Shown: piece after piece, positions 1-6,857 of the stretch
Numbering within the stretch: position 1 is the stretch's first letter
Layout of the letters: each line of letters starts with the position of its first letter
Origin: Bacillota bacterium
GTDB taxonomy: Bacteria; Bacillota_A; Clostridia; Lachnospirales; WQUN01
Assembly (NCBI GenBank): GCA_009786175.1
Contig: WQTQ01000122.1
Location: 1 to 8,844, forward strand
Reading direction: 5' to 3'
DNA length: 8,844 nucleotides
Position numbers and translations under genes: made by a program
Notes under the pieces: model-generated
Seen by the model: only the letters and a program-made list of their open reading frames with translations
Databases searched by the model: none
What the model was told of the DNA's origin: nothing

Positions 1-117
1 CAAAGGAATGAACACATGGTACAAGCCTTTAAAACAGGTACGCCTATTCCGCAGCTTGCGGAGCGGTACAGCTTGGCCGAAGATACTATTAAAAAAATCG
101 TATATGGTAAAAGTTAA
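1..117 (+). CDS. C-terminal tail of a small helix-turn-helix protein (CD3324-like), 5' partial
   Basis: An open frame enters from the left edge in frame 1 and stops at TAA 115-117, giving 38 residues. The tail reads as a helix-turn-helix: a helix around MVQAFKTG, then IPQLAERYSL, a turn, and AEDTIKKIVYGKS as recognition helix. This pattern, ending close to the terminus, resembles the small CD3324-type proteins of Clostridia, which I recall as roughly 85-95 residues of unknown function with a Mor-like DNA-binding C-terminus. The start and N-terminal half lie outside the window, so the family name is tentative. A strong terminator 12 bases downstream suggests that its transcription unit ends here. 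It would most likely act as a cytoplasmic DNA-binding regulator. Confidence 0.6.
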   Translation, partial: QRNEHMVQAFKTGTPIPQLAERYSLAEDTIKKIVYGKS

Positions 118-128
118 TACGACGTAAC

Positions 129-162
129 AGCCATACCACAGGAAAGTTGGTATGGCTTTTTT
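129..162 (+). terminator. Rho-independent terminator after the HTH gene
   Basis: A perfect 10-bp stem (AGCCATACCA at 129-138 with TGGTATGGCT at 148-157) encloses a 9-base loop and runs straight into five more T residues (158-162). It closes the transcription unit of the upstream HTH gene. It ends only about 5 bases before the ribosome binding site of the GNAT gene at 183, so it could also act as a leader attenuator for that gene if transcription reads through. Confidence 0.85.
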
Positions 163-182
163 GTAGAAAGGATGAATTTTAT

Positions 183-1076
183 ATGGCCGTAACTTTTAGA
201 AATTACACACCGGAACCATTTTTTACAGAGGATTACAAAAAAGTACGGGAATTTCTAATCCGTATAGATTCCCCAAAAATAACATCCCGCATGTCGTGGA
301 GCGCGTGGGAATGGGCAGTTACCCACGGCGGGCGCGACCAAACAAATTTGAATAAAATCGGCTTGTGGGAAGACAATAACACAGTTGTGGCAATTGCCAC
401 TTACGAATGCCCACTTGGCGAGGCGTTTCTGTGTGTAGACGAGGCCTACGACCACTTAAAGCCGGAGATGATTACCTACGCAAAACAGAACTTGCACAAT
501 AATGGACAATTAACACTATCCATACCGGACGGCGATTACGACTTCATGCGGGCAGCCATGGCACAAGGCTTCCGCCCAACAATGCACAACGACCATTTTG
601 CCTTGTTGGACATAGACACGCTGCCAACCGTTACACTGCCGGAAGGCTTCACTTTCACAAGTATGGCAGAAGACTGGGATTGGCAGCAATACAACCGTGT
701 AATGTGGCGCGGTTTTGACCACGGGGGCCGCCCAAACCATGACAGCGAAACTATTGCAGAGCGGAAGCAAATGCTTTCCAGCCCTATGATTATCCCGGAG
801 TTGGTAGTGGCAATAAAGGCACCGGACGGCAACTACGTTTCCCATTGTACTATGTGGTACAGGCCCGGTGACATCTGCTGCGACTTAGAGCCCTCGGTAA
901 CCGACCCGGATTACCGCAAACTGGGGCTTGGCAAAGCCGTTATTTACGAAACCGCAAAACGCTGCGGCAAACTTGGCGCAAAACATCTATCGTGGGCACT
1001 AAGCCAGCAATTTTACTGCAATATCGGGTTTTACCCAACCCATAGTTACACCTACTGGGAACTGTGTAAAAATTGA
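183..1076 (+). CDS. GNAT family N-acetyltransferase, two-domain
   Basis: This encodes 297 residues. I chose ATG 183, preceded by an AAAGGA ribosome binding site at 167-172. The frame is open from a TTG at 147, but that codon lies inside the terminator hairpin. The C-terminal half (about 155-297) is a recognisable GNAT fold. An acidic strand at 233-239 leads to the acetyl-CoA pyrophosphate loop RKLGLG (R245, G248, G250), followed by a helix, the strand HLSWAL and FYCNIGFYP, a typical motif B ending. The N-terminal half (about 1-145) has the length and layout of a second GNAT domain, including a strand near 66-74, but no clear R-x-x-G-x-G loop, so it is probably non-catalytic. The protein would transfer an acetyl group from acetyl-CoA to an amine in the cytoplasm. 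The substrate cannot be read from sequence. No promoter of its own is obvious. Confidence 0.85.
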   Translation: MAVTFRNYTPEPFFTEDYKKVREFLIRIDSPKITSRMSWSAWEWAVTHGGRDQTNLNKIGLWEDNNTVVAIATYECPLGEAFLCVDEAYDHLKPEMITYAKQNLHNNGQLTLSIPDGDYDFMRAAMAQGFRPTMHNDHFALLDIDTLPTVTLPEGFTFTSMAEDWDWQQYNRVMWRGFDHGGRPNHDSETIAERKQMLSSPMIIPELVVAIKAPDGNYVSHCTMWYRPGDICCDLEPSVTDPDYRKLGLGKAVIYETAKRCGKLGAKHLSWALSQQFYCNIGFYPTHSYTYWELCKN

Positions 1077-1193
1077 GTATAATCAAACTTTACCTATCGC
1101 CGCGCAGCAAAAACTGCTAAAATTGCAAAAAACACAGCAAGGGGTATACCATTGATTCGTTAATCCGATTACACAATACACGAGTTTAATATA

Positions 1194-1225
1194 GGAAAGC
1201 CCGGGCCTAATGGTAGGCTTTCTTT
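1194..1225 (+). terminator. Hairpin with T-rich tail in the leader of the second GNAT gene (terminator or attenuator)
   Basis: GAAAGCC (1195-1201) pairs with GGCTTTC (1216-1222), extendable by a G-T pair, and is followed by TTT. An alternative smaller stem, GCCTA (1205-1209) with TAGGC (1214-1218) around an ATGG loop, uses part of the same right arm, so the two folds exclude each other. It lies 118 bases after the first GNAT stop and ends 6 bases before the second gene's ribosome binding site. It may be the terminator of the first gene, a leader attenuator of the second, or both. The T run is broken (TTTCTTTG), so termination may be weak. A near-consensus -10 (TTTAAT, 1185-1190) just upstream has no good -35. 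The rest of the 174-base gap (1077-1250) holds no gene that I can see. Confidence 0.5.
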
Positions 1226-1250
1226 GTGTGAAAGGAAAGGAAAATAAATC

Positions 1251-2147
1251 ATGAGTATAACCTACAGACAGCTGGCCGCCCACGAAGCGGAGCGGATGCT
1301 GGAAATTGACAACAACATTCCCATCGAAAGGGTTTGGCGTAAAAAAGGCGGCGTTGGTGAAAAACAGTGGATTACCGTCAACTGGCATCAAGACCGCGAT
1401 TATCCCGACGGCAACGAAAACCACTTAGCGGCACTGAAAGAGACTTTTGAGCAAGGCGGCTATGTAGCCGGTGCATTCGACGGTCAAAAACTTGTTGGCT
1501 TTTGTGCCGTTAACCGGGATTTATTTGGTATCCGGTTTAAATACGCACTATTGGATCAAATATTTATCTCGAATGGTTATAGGGGAATGGGAATTGGCAA
1601 AACGCTATTTTTCATGGCTGCAGAGCAGGCAAGAAAATGGGGAGCGGATAAATTCTATATTTGCGCCGGTTCTTCCGAAGACACATTAAATTTTTACGTC
1701 TACCTGGGCTGCGAAAATGCAAAAGAAATAAACCATGCATTGTACCAAAATGACGTAAATGACATTCAGCTGGAATACAGCTTTAACACCATATCGCTGC
1801 CGATAAAATCCGACCGCTTGTATATAACAAAATTTTACGAAACTATGGCAGAAAGCCTTCACGAAAACCCCTTGAACGACGAGGTTATTGAAACATTGGA
1901 CGAACCACGGGAAATTATAGACACAATCATCCGGTTCTACTCCCAAGATGACGCCCCGCAAATATACGCGGTACGTCTTAAAAATGGGCAGCATATTGGC
2001 CATGTGCAAGCTGCACCCATCCAGGACGGCTGGAAAATTGACTGCCATATCGCCAAGCCATTCGCCGACAAAGGCTACGCTGCAGAAGCTGTGGCGGCTT
2101 TTCAGCCGGTAATAATGAAACACTTTGGCATTGCGGAAATTAATTGA
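1251..2147 (+). CDS. GNAT family N-acetyltransferase with a truncated second GNAT domain
   Basis: This encodes 298 residues, starting at ATG 1251 after a purine-rich ribosome binding site (AAGGAAAGG, 1232-1240). The N-terminal domain (about 1-178) is a complete GNAT. A beta strand (ALLDQIFI, 99-106) runs into the acetyl-CoA loop RGMGIG (R111, G114, G116), then a helix, the strand KFYICAGSS, and NFYVYLGC at motif B. The second domain starts near 182 and resembles RimJ/RimL-type GNATs: SDRLYITKF, a strand IDCHIA, then ADKGYAAEA (272-280). The expected loop arginine is Ala272. The chain stops at HFGIAEIN, just where such domains usually continue for another 30-40 residues through motif B. The second domain is therefore probably inactive or a remnant. 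The transcription terminator begins 15 bases after the stop. The substrate is unknown. Confidence 0.83.
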   Translation: MSITYRQLAAHEAERMLEIDNNIPIERVWRKKGGVGEKQWITVNWHQDRDYPDGNENHLAALKETFEQGGYVAGAFDGQKLVGFCAVNRDLFGIRFKYALLDQIFISNGYRGMGIGKTLFFMAAEQARKWGADKFYICAGSSEDTLNFYVYLGCENAKEINHALYQNDVNDIQLEYSFNTISLPIKSDRLYITKFYETMAESLHENPLNDEVIETLDEPREIIDTIIRFYSQDDAPQIYAVRLKNGQHIGHVQAAPIQDGWKIDCHIAKPFADKGYAAEAVAAFQPVIMKHFGIAEIN

Positions 2148-2162
2148 ATGTAAACCATAGAG

Positions 2163-2188
2163 TACCCCCTGATATCAGGGGGTATTTT
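2163..2188 (+). terminator. Palindromic Rho-independent terminator (repeat copy 1)
   Basis: This is a perfect 22-bp palindrome (2163-2184): arm TACCCCCTG, loop ATAT, arm CAGGGGGTA, followed by TTTT (2185-2188). The GC-rich 9-bp stem with its T tail is a good intrinsic terminator for the GNAT gene that ends at 2147. The same 26 bases (palindrome plus TTTT) recur in inverted orientation at 7643-7668 as the terminator of an unrelated gene, so this looks like a dispersed terminator element. Confidence 0.9.
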
Positions 2189-2261
2189 GTTGATTCGCAC
2201 CTGTAATAAAGTTACGTTTTCGTGGGTTTATATATGTAATGGAACTTAGAGGTGGTCAATG

Positions 2262-2903
2262 ATGAAAAACAAAAGTAAAAAAATATTCATTTTTGCTGTA
2301 CTGCTTGCCGCTGCAATAATGTGTGGTGGAACCACAGTTTTTGCTGACAGATTTTCACCACCAAAGCCGTTTGAAATTTGGTCGGAAGATGAAACAACAG
2401 TATTTAGATGGAATCCGATAACTGATGAGTTTGGGTCATCAAGAACGGCTCAAGCCGGTGTGTACAGAAACGGCGAACTTATTTGGTCTGTGGAAAATCT
2501 CCCCACCAGGGGCGAATCTGTAAGAAGTTTTTTCTTTTCGGACGATTTTAGATTTATGGTGTTCAAACCTTCCGTATGTCAAATTGCCGCATTGGGTTTT
2601 TTTGAAAATGGAGTTTTACTTAGAAGCTACAGAATTGATGAACTTGTGCGTGACATGAGTGTTGTAATATACACTGTTTCAACGGCTTCTTGGGAAAACC
2701 ATACTGCCCGATACTTTGACACTACTAACAATACATTAACAATTGTGACTCGTGATGACATAAATTATATTTTCGATATTACGACCGGTGAGATTATATA
2801 TGATACAATCGGAGAAAGACCTCTACCATTATGGACACAAAAATTAGAAAGGGACAACCATGAAAACACACCGCTTATTATCGATCGTTATACACCTACT
2901 TAA
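2262..2903 (+). CDS. Exported protein of unknown function
   Basis: This encodes 213 residues if ATG 2262 is used. An in-frame ATG at 2259 is also possible, but the AGGTGG site at 2250-2255 is better spaced for 2262. The N-terminus is a classic Sec signal peptide: basic KNKSKK, a hydrophobic stretch at residues 9-20, and a VFA-D cleavage site after residue 28. Cys21 is not in a proper lipobox, so a lipoprotein is unlikely. The mature part is rich in beta-prone segments (FEIWSEDETTVFRWNP, GVYRNGELIWSVENL, YIFDITTGEIIYD) in which a printed or computed value seems to alternate with conserved aromatics. It resembles short secreted proteins that I recall as common in gut Clostridia, without a named function. 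Its last 14 codons plus the stop overlap the WYL regulator. Its base composition looks more AT-rich than that of its neighbours. Confidence 0.72.
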   Translation: MKNKSKKIFIFAVLLAAAIMCGGTTVFADRFSPPKPFEIWSEDETTVFRWNPITDEFGSSRTAQAGVYRNGELIWSVENLPTRGESVRSFFFSDDFRFMVFKPSVCQIAALGFFENGVLLRSYRIDELVRDMSVVIYTVSTASWENHTARYFDTTNNTLTIVTRDDINYIFDITTGEIIYDTIGERPLPLWTQKLERDNHENTPLIIDRYTPT

Positions 2904-3777
2904 CCACGACACCGCAACGGCAGCGCAATTAGCCCGGCGGTTCGAGGTATCTAAACGTACAATTTTACGGGATATGGAGCAGCTTTCCATGGCGGGCATA
3001 CCAATACAATCCCTCCCCGGCGTTAACGGCGGCTATTCCATTATGGAAGGCTACAAGCTTAAGGGCCAGTTAATAACCCCGGAAGAACAAGCGTCGATAA
3101 TCACCGCGCTTAAGGGGTTTACATCTGCCCGCCACAGTAAGAAATATGACGAAGTGCTGGAAAAAATATCGTCACTGCTTACCAAGCCGCAAAAACAGCA
3201 TATTTTCCTGGACTTTGGCGCGTCCGGGGAAAATGACGAGTTGCAGCAGAAGCTAAAATTTATGGAAAACGCCATAATCAACAAAACCGCCTTACATATT
3301 TCCTATGTAAACGCTTTGGGTGTGGCTTCCGGCCGCCTTGTAGAGCCTGTTGCGCTAAATTACCGCTGGTACGCCTGGTACCTGCTGGCTTTTTGTACTG
3401 TTAAGCAAGAATACCGCATTTTTAAAGCGGCGCGTATCAGCCGGCTAAAACCCACCGGTACGCCATTTTCAAGGGAACATAAACACCCGGATATTTTACT
3501 GGAGAAAACTTTTGACAACGGTAAGCGCAGCGGGCTTACCGTCGCATTGCTGTGCAAAAGCTGTATAGAGGTTCAAATACGCGAATACCTTAGCGGTAAC
3601 ATAACAGAAACCTTTGAAAATGGCGATTTTATTATGGAAATTTACGTAATGGAAGACGAGCGTATGTGGTTTGCCATGCTTCTTAGCTTTGGCAACATGG
3701 TAGAAGTTTTAGTGCCCGCCGGGTTAAAAGCCCGGCTAGTAGAAACGGCAAAAAATATTTTGTCCCTCTACAGCTAA
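2860..3777 (+). CDS. YafY-type transcriptional regulator (DeoR-like HTH plus WYL domain)
   Basis: This encodes 305 residues, starting at ATG 2860 with a GAAAGGGA ribosome binding site at 2847-2854. An N-terminal winged helix-turn-helix (about 5-62) is clear: ATAAQLARRFEVSKRTILRD carries the recognition helix, and PGVNGGYSI forms the wing. Residues 137-205 form a WYL domain with the signature WYLL at W173-Y174-L175 and the following RIFKAARISRLKPTG. Residues 225-305 match the WCX C-terminal extension. Such proteins bind DNA in the cytoplasm as repressors or activators and sense a small ligand or nucleic acid through the WYL pocket. The length is normal for the family. The start lies inside the upstream exported-protein gene, so translation may be coupled. 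The gene directly downstream is a likely target, because YafY regulators often sit next to the genes they control. Confidence 0.9.
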   Translation: MKTHRLLSIVIHLLNHDTATAAQLARRFEVSKRTILRDMEQLSMAGIPIQSLPGVNGGYSIMEGYKLKGQLITPEEQASIITALKGFTSARHSKKYDEVLEKISSLLTKPQKQHIFLDFGASGENDELQQKLKFMENAIINKTALHISYVNALGVASGRLVEPVALNYRWYAWYLLAFCTVKQEYRIFKAARISRLKPTGTPFSREHKHPDILLEKTFDNGKRSGLTVALLCKSCIEVQIREYLSGNITETFENGDFIMEIYVMEDERMWFAMLLSFGNMVEVLVPAGLKARLVETAKNILSLYS

Positions 3778-3803
3778 CCGGACACATTCGAGCATTTTAA
3801 GAC

Positions 3804-3832
3804 AAGACACCGTTTTGCCGATATGGTATTCT
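3804..3832 (+). promoter_or_regulatory. Putative sigma-A promoter for the AraC-type gene
   Basis: AAGACA (3804-3809) and TATTCT (3827-3832) are separated by 17 bases, and each matches four of six consensus positions. The predicted transcript start would lie about 15-20 bases before the ATG at 3858, leaving a short leader that contains the GGAGGA site (3846-3851). GACA occurs three times nearby (3781, 3801, 3806), which could reflect an operator for the WYL regulator upstream. That last point is inference. Confidence 0.45.
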
Positions 3833-3857
3833 TTCTTAAAAGATTGGAGGACACAGT

Positions 3858-5315
3858 ATGTATTGGATTAGCGAAATGCAAAACGCCATAAGCTTTATAG
3901 AGGCCCGTCTGCAGGATGACCTTAGCATCGAAGAAATTGCCAACAGTGCCAACTCTTCACCCGCCAACTTTCAGCGAATTTTTTCCATCGTCACAGGCAT
4001 GACGGTTGGGGATTACATCCGTTCCCGCAGGCTGTCGCTGGCGGGGTACGAGCTTGCCAACACCGGGATTAAAGCCATGGGCGTTGCGGCAAAATACGGC
4101 TACGAAACCGCCGAAAGTTTTACAAAGGCATTTACCCGCTTTCACGGCGTAACGCCGTCGGATGTTATGCGCAGGAACGCGAATGTAACAACTTTCGCGC
4201 CCATCTCCATCAAAGTTGACGTACGCGGAGGGTTTGACATGAAAAGAAAAATTATCCCCAATATCCCGGAAATTAGCTATTATGGCAACGAAGTAGACTA
4301 TGTTATCAATCTTTTGGAAGCGACCTTTACCGCTACGGGCGAGGCAACAGACAGAACAGAGTTGGCCGCGTACAGCGGCATGAGCAACCGCTTCTGCTGG
4401 ACACCCGGCAAATGGGTTTTTGGCAATGAAGTAATGGCCAGTATAAACGAAACGCCCTTTGAAACAGAAGTACGTATGCTAAAGGCAATAGGCTGGACGG
4501 CCAAATTTATCACCGTACACCGGGACACAGACGGCAGCCCAATTAATACCGATAACCAGCAACTAAGGCGGGATTTTGTTGCCGCCATAGACAGAGGCTA
4601 TCCGGTATTGTATCTTTGTACCGAAACACACAGGTACAACATAGTTATCGGCTACGAAGATGACGGACATAAAATCATCTGCAAAGAGGCAGTAGAAGCG
4701 GCTGTAGCAGAACAAACTGTGTCTGAAACTGTTGTCCGGGAAAATTGGGAGAAAATAATAACGGAATATATTTTGCTTAACGGCAAATTTACTCTTGCGC
4801 CGGAGCGTGAGCGCGCCCTTGAACTTTTCAAGCTGCTGGTTACCCGCGCCCACAGGACAGACGAAATAAACGGCAAAAAAGTTGGCTTTGCCGCCTGGCA
4901 GTCATACCTGCACGATTTAGAGCATGACGATTTTTCGTCTGTCGCCCTTTTGGAGGCAGATGGCCCAACGGTAGACGGCATTGCCAACAGCGTTCAGCAC
5001 AGGTTTTTTATATACTGCGACGGACTGTGCCAAATATACGCCCGCAAAGACGCGCTGTCCTATTACGGCTCTTTGGCAGAAAAATTCCCGGAATGGCGTG
5101 ATGAACTGCAAACCGCCGTTGCCGCCTTGGATATTTGTGCCGATTACGGCGGGTTCTTGTGGTCACAGGGTTTTTCTTTTGACGAAAACGGGTTTGAAAA
5201 ATTCCGCGATCCTGCCGCCCGAAAAATCCTTGTGGACGAAGGGCGCAGGGCTATGCAAATGGACATGGAAGCAGTTAAGCAGTTTGAGAAAATCCTGATA
5301 AAAGAAGGGGAGTAA
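3858..5315 (+). CDS. AraC-type regulator with a C39/BtrH-like C-terminal region
   Basis: This encodes 485 residues, starting at ATG 3858 seven bases after GGAGGA. The N-terminus (about 8-106) holds the two AraC helix-turn-helices: LSIEEIANSANSSPANFQRIF, then IKAMGVAAKYGYETAESFTKAF with the family-typical FHGVTP ending. From about 134 to 300 the chain follows a pattern that I recall from the BtrH N-terminal / C39-peptidase-like group. It has YSGMSNRFCWTPGKW, then RRDFVAAIDRGYPVLYL (237-253), then NIVIGYEDDGHKIIC (261-275). The N-terminal position where a catalytic Cys would sit reads NLLEATF, so it should bind rather than cleave a ligand. The rest (300-485) is mainly helical and unassigned. 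It is probably a cytoplasmic one-component sensor. The 5337 gene starts 21 bases after its stop and is likely co-transcribed. The domain name for 134-300 is from memory and less sure than the AraC call. Confidence 0.82.
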   Translation: MYWISEMQNAISFIEARLQDDLSIEEIANSANSSPANFQRIFSIVTGMTVGDYIRSRRLSLAGYELANTGIKAMGVAAKYGYETAESFTKAFTRFHGVTPSDVMRRNANVTTFAPISIKVDVRGGFDMKRKIIPNIPEISYYGNEVDYVINLLEATFTATGEATDRTELAAYSGMSNRFCWTPGKWVFGNEVMASINETPFETEVRMLKAIGWTAKFITVHRDTDGSPINTDNQQLRRDFVAAIDRGYPVLYLCTETHRYNIVIGYEDDGHKIICKEAVEAAVAEQTVSETVVRENWEKIITEYILLNGKFTLAPERERALELFKLLVTRAHRTDEINGKKVGFAAWQSYLHDLEHDDFSSVALLEADGPTVDGIANSVQHRFFIYCDGLCQIYARKDALSYYGSLAEKFPEWRDELQTAVAALDICADYGGFLWSQGFSFDENGFEKFRDPAARKILVDEGRRAMQMDMEAVKQFEKILIKEGE

Positions 5316-5336
5316 CAAACAGAGAGGAACATTATT

Positions 5337-6410
5337 ATGAACGCGGATATTTCGGTAGCTTTCAAAAACGCTGACGTTAACGAAAAAGCAAAAGAATACG
5401 ACAAAAAGAAAAAAGACAGCGCGATAAGCATCAAAGACATGCTGCAAGAGGAAAGGTTTAACATTATTTCCGCAGCAGATAAAGGGTTTATTATTGCCTT
5501 TGACAAAGAAATGGAAGAAATGGGCTACGATTACGGCAGTGCCATAGGCAGCGGGTTTGGCTGGGGCCCTTACCAAGTTGTTTACGGCAAAACCGATACC
5601 AAAAGCAGGCCATGCCCCGCCCGTATTTATGTAACAGAACACGGCGGGCTTCTGTTTAGGCTGTTTCTGAATAAAATTGATGCCCATCGGCAATATATTG
5701 AAAATGCCCCGGCGTTTATCAAAGATGTGTTCACAAGGGAAAACAATGAAAGCTGTATCCGTTGCAATATTAATGAGGATGGTTCATGCGGCTACAATTC
5801 CTTTAAGAAATATACAATCGACGGGAAAGAGATTACTAAATGTAACGGAAAGGCATTCGTTTTCCATGACGCCACATTGGAAAAGCTGCCCGCTTACATG
5901 GAGCTGCTAAAAAAATTCTATCCAACAACCACGGCAAAAAAAGCTGCCGCCAAGCCGGAAACTAAGTCGGAATCTATGGTTCGAATACAAAGCAGAACCA
6001 AGCCGCCTATACAGGATATGGCTACCGCCCTTTTAAATAGTGAACTGCAAAAAGACGTGCTTGCGTTTGTGGAGTACTGCGAAACTAAGAACTATAAACT
6101 GCGATGGTACGCCACCAACAACTGGGTAATAACAGCCCGTGGGCGAAAAATGGCGCACATCAATATTAAACGTATTAAAGACGATGGAAATGTAACCACA
6201 TATCGCAGAATTGAATTAGAAGACGATATAAACGGTAACCTGTGGTACATTTATCTGCCAATATCCGGCCTTGTCCAATACGCGGAATTTAGGGAAATTG
6301 AGAATAAGCTAAGCCCCCGCAACCATTTGCTGATTGCAAACCCCAATGAATCGGATTTGGAATGGGTTAAAAAAATATTGGAGTTTGAAGCAGCACTACC
6401 CCGAAAATAA
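5337..6410 (+). CDS. Two-part protein of unknown function with a four-Cys cluster
   Basis: This encodes 357 residues, with an AGAGGAA site at 5321-5327 and ATG 5337. A charged N-terminal stretch (about 10-40) precedes a domain (about 45-197) with the segments GFIIAFDKEMEEMGY, GFGWGPYQVVYGK and ARIYVTEHGGLLFRLFLNKID. It also holds a Cys cluster (C140, C143, C151, C169) set around YTIDGKEITKCNGKAF, which looks fit to bind zinc. A Lys/Ala/Thr-rich linker (198-212) leads to a second part (about 225-357) with KNYKLRWYATNNWVITARGRK. This second part also runs as an alpha/beta unit of similar length without the cysteines, and might be a diverged duplicate of the first. I recall the N-terminal domain as a common uncharacterised clostridial protein but cannot name it. 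There is no signal peptide or membrane segment. Its place directly behind the AraC gene suggests a shared operon. Confidence 0.72.
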   Translation: MNADISVAFKNADVNEKAKEYDKKKKDSAISIKDMLQEERFNIISAADKGFIIAFDKEMEEMGYDYGSAIGSGFGWGPYQVVYGKTDTKSRPCPARIYVTEHGGLLFRLFLNKIDAHRQYIENAPAFIKDVFTRENNESCIRCNINEDGSCGYNSFKKYTIDGKEITKCNGKAFVFHDATLEKLPAYMELLKKFYPTTTAKKAAAKPETKSESMVRIQSRTKPPIQDMATALLNSELQKDVLAFVEYCETKNYKLRWYATNNWVITARGRKMAHINIKRIKDDGNVTTYRRIELEDDINGNLWYIYLPISGLVQYAEFREIENKLSPRNHLLIANPNESDLEWVKKILEFEAALPRK

Positions 6411-6416
6411 CAGTGC

Positions 6417-6447
6417 CATACAGTTGTCACCATTCACCCTCTATAAT
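6417..6447 (+). promoter_or_regulatory. Putative promoter of the DUF3795 gene (perfect -10, weak -35)
   Basis: TATAAT at 6442-6447 is a perfect -10 hexamer, 29 bases before the ATG at 6476. The best -35 is CATACA (6417-6422, three of six) at a long 19-base spacing. TTGTCA (6424-6429) is a better hexamer but lies only 12 bases away. The unusual spacing and the inverted-repeat arm inside the spacer suggest a regulated promoter. Confidence 0.4.
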
Positions 6448-6476
6448 AAGACAAAAAGTTTAGGAGATGGTGACAA
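6424..6476. promoter_or_regulatory. 10-bp perfect inverted repeat spanning the promoter and start of the DUF3795 gene
   Basis: TTGTCACCAT (6424-6433) and ATGGTGACAA (6467-6476) are exact reverse complements separated by 33 bases. The left arm lies upstream of the -10 hexamer, and the right arm abuts the ribosome binding site and includes the first base of the start codon. It could be a pair of operator half-sites. In a read-through transcript from the upstream gene it could also form a hairpin that masks the start. A transcript from the local promoter would lack the left arm and stay open. Function is inferred. Confidence 0.4.
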
Positions 6477-6853
6477 TGAAATTTCAAGAACAAAGAGGAA
6501 TTGGCTATTGCGGGCTGGCTTGCGTATTGTGCAGCAGCGAAGACTGCCCGGGCTGCGTGGCAAAAACAGCAGACGGACATGGCTGCAATATTGGCAAGTG
6601 TACTGCCGCCAAGGGCATTGAAGGCTGCTTTGCCTGTTCCGGCAACCCATGCGGCGAAGCTATGCTGCAAAACAAACGCATCCGCGCATTTAACCGCTTT
6701 GCCCAAGAATTTGGCACACAGGCATTAATTGACCGCCTGAGAGTTAACCATGAAAACGGCATTGCATACCACAAGCCGGGAGAATCTACCGGCGATTACG
6801 ACACCTTTGAAACAGAGGAAGAAGTTTATCGCGTGTTACGGTATGGCAGGTAG
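6476..6853 (+). CDS. DUF3795 family cysteine-rich protein
   Basis: This encodes 125 residues from ATG 6476. An in-frame ATG at 6467 touches the ribosome binding site TAGGAG (6461-6466) and is unlikely to be used. The N-terminal half carries ten cysteines between residues 12 and 59: CGLACVLC, CPGC, GCNIGKC and GCFACSGNPC. This is the pattern of DUF3795, a small family expected to bind zinc or an iron-sulfur cofactor. The rest (about 60-125) contains AFNRFAQEFG, typical of the family's helical end, and finishes without extra domains. No signal peptide is present, so it should be cytoplasmic. The biochemical role of the family is unknown to me. The DUF2935 gene follows after 60 bases with no terminator between them, so the two may be co-transcribed. 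Confidence 0.83.
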   Translation: MKFQEQRGIGYCGLACVLCSSEDCPGCVAKTADGHGCNIGKCTAAKGIEGCFACSGNPCGEAMLQNKRIRAFNRFAQEFGTQALIDRLRVNHENGIAYHKPGESTGDYDTFETEEEVYRVLRYGR

Positions 6854-6857
6854 GACC

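Noticed and set aside
147..182. TTG-initiated N-terminal extension of the first GNAT
   Set aside because: The TTG lies inside the terminator hairpin. The ATG at 183 has an upstream AAAGGA site, and the protein reads naturally from there.
1078..1083. TATAAT directly after the first GNAT stop codon
   Set aside because: It has no acceptable -35 at normal spacing and lies about 170 bases from the next gene, so it is not called a promoter.
2319..2330. Lipobox at Cys21 of the exported protein
   Set aside because: The residues before the Cys are A-I-M, which do not fit the lipobox. A VFA-D signal peptidase I site follows.
5163..5693. 176-codon open frame on the - strand
   Set aside because: It lies opposite two well-supported + strand genes, and its translation is Phe/Val-rich with no recognisable domain.
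6424..6447. TTGTCA plus TATAAT as a standard promoter
   Set aside because: The hexamers are only 12 bases apart, too close for a normal sigma-A promoter. TTGTCA is better explained as the arm of the inverted repeat.
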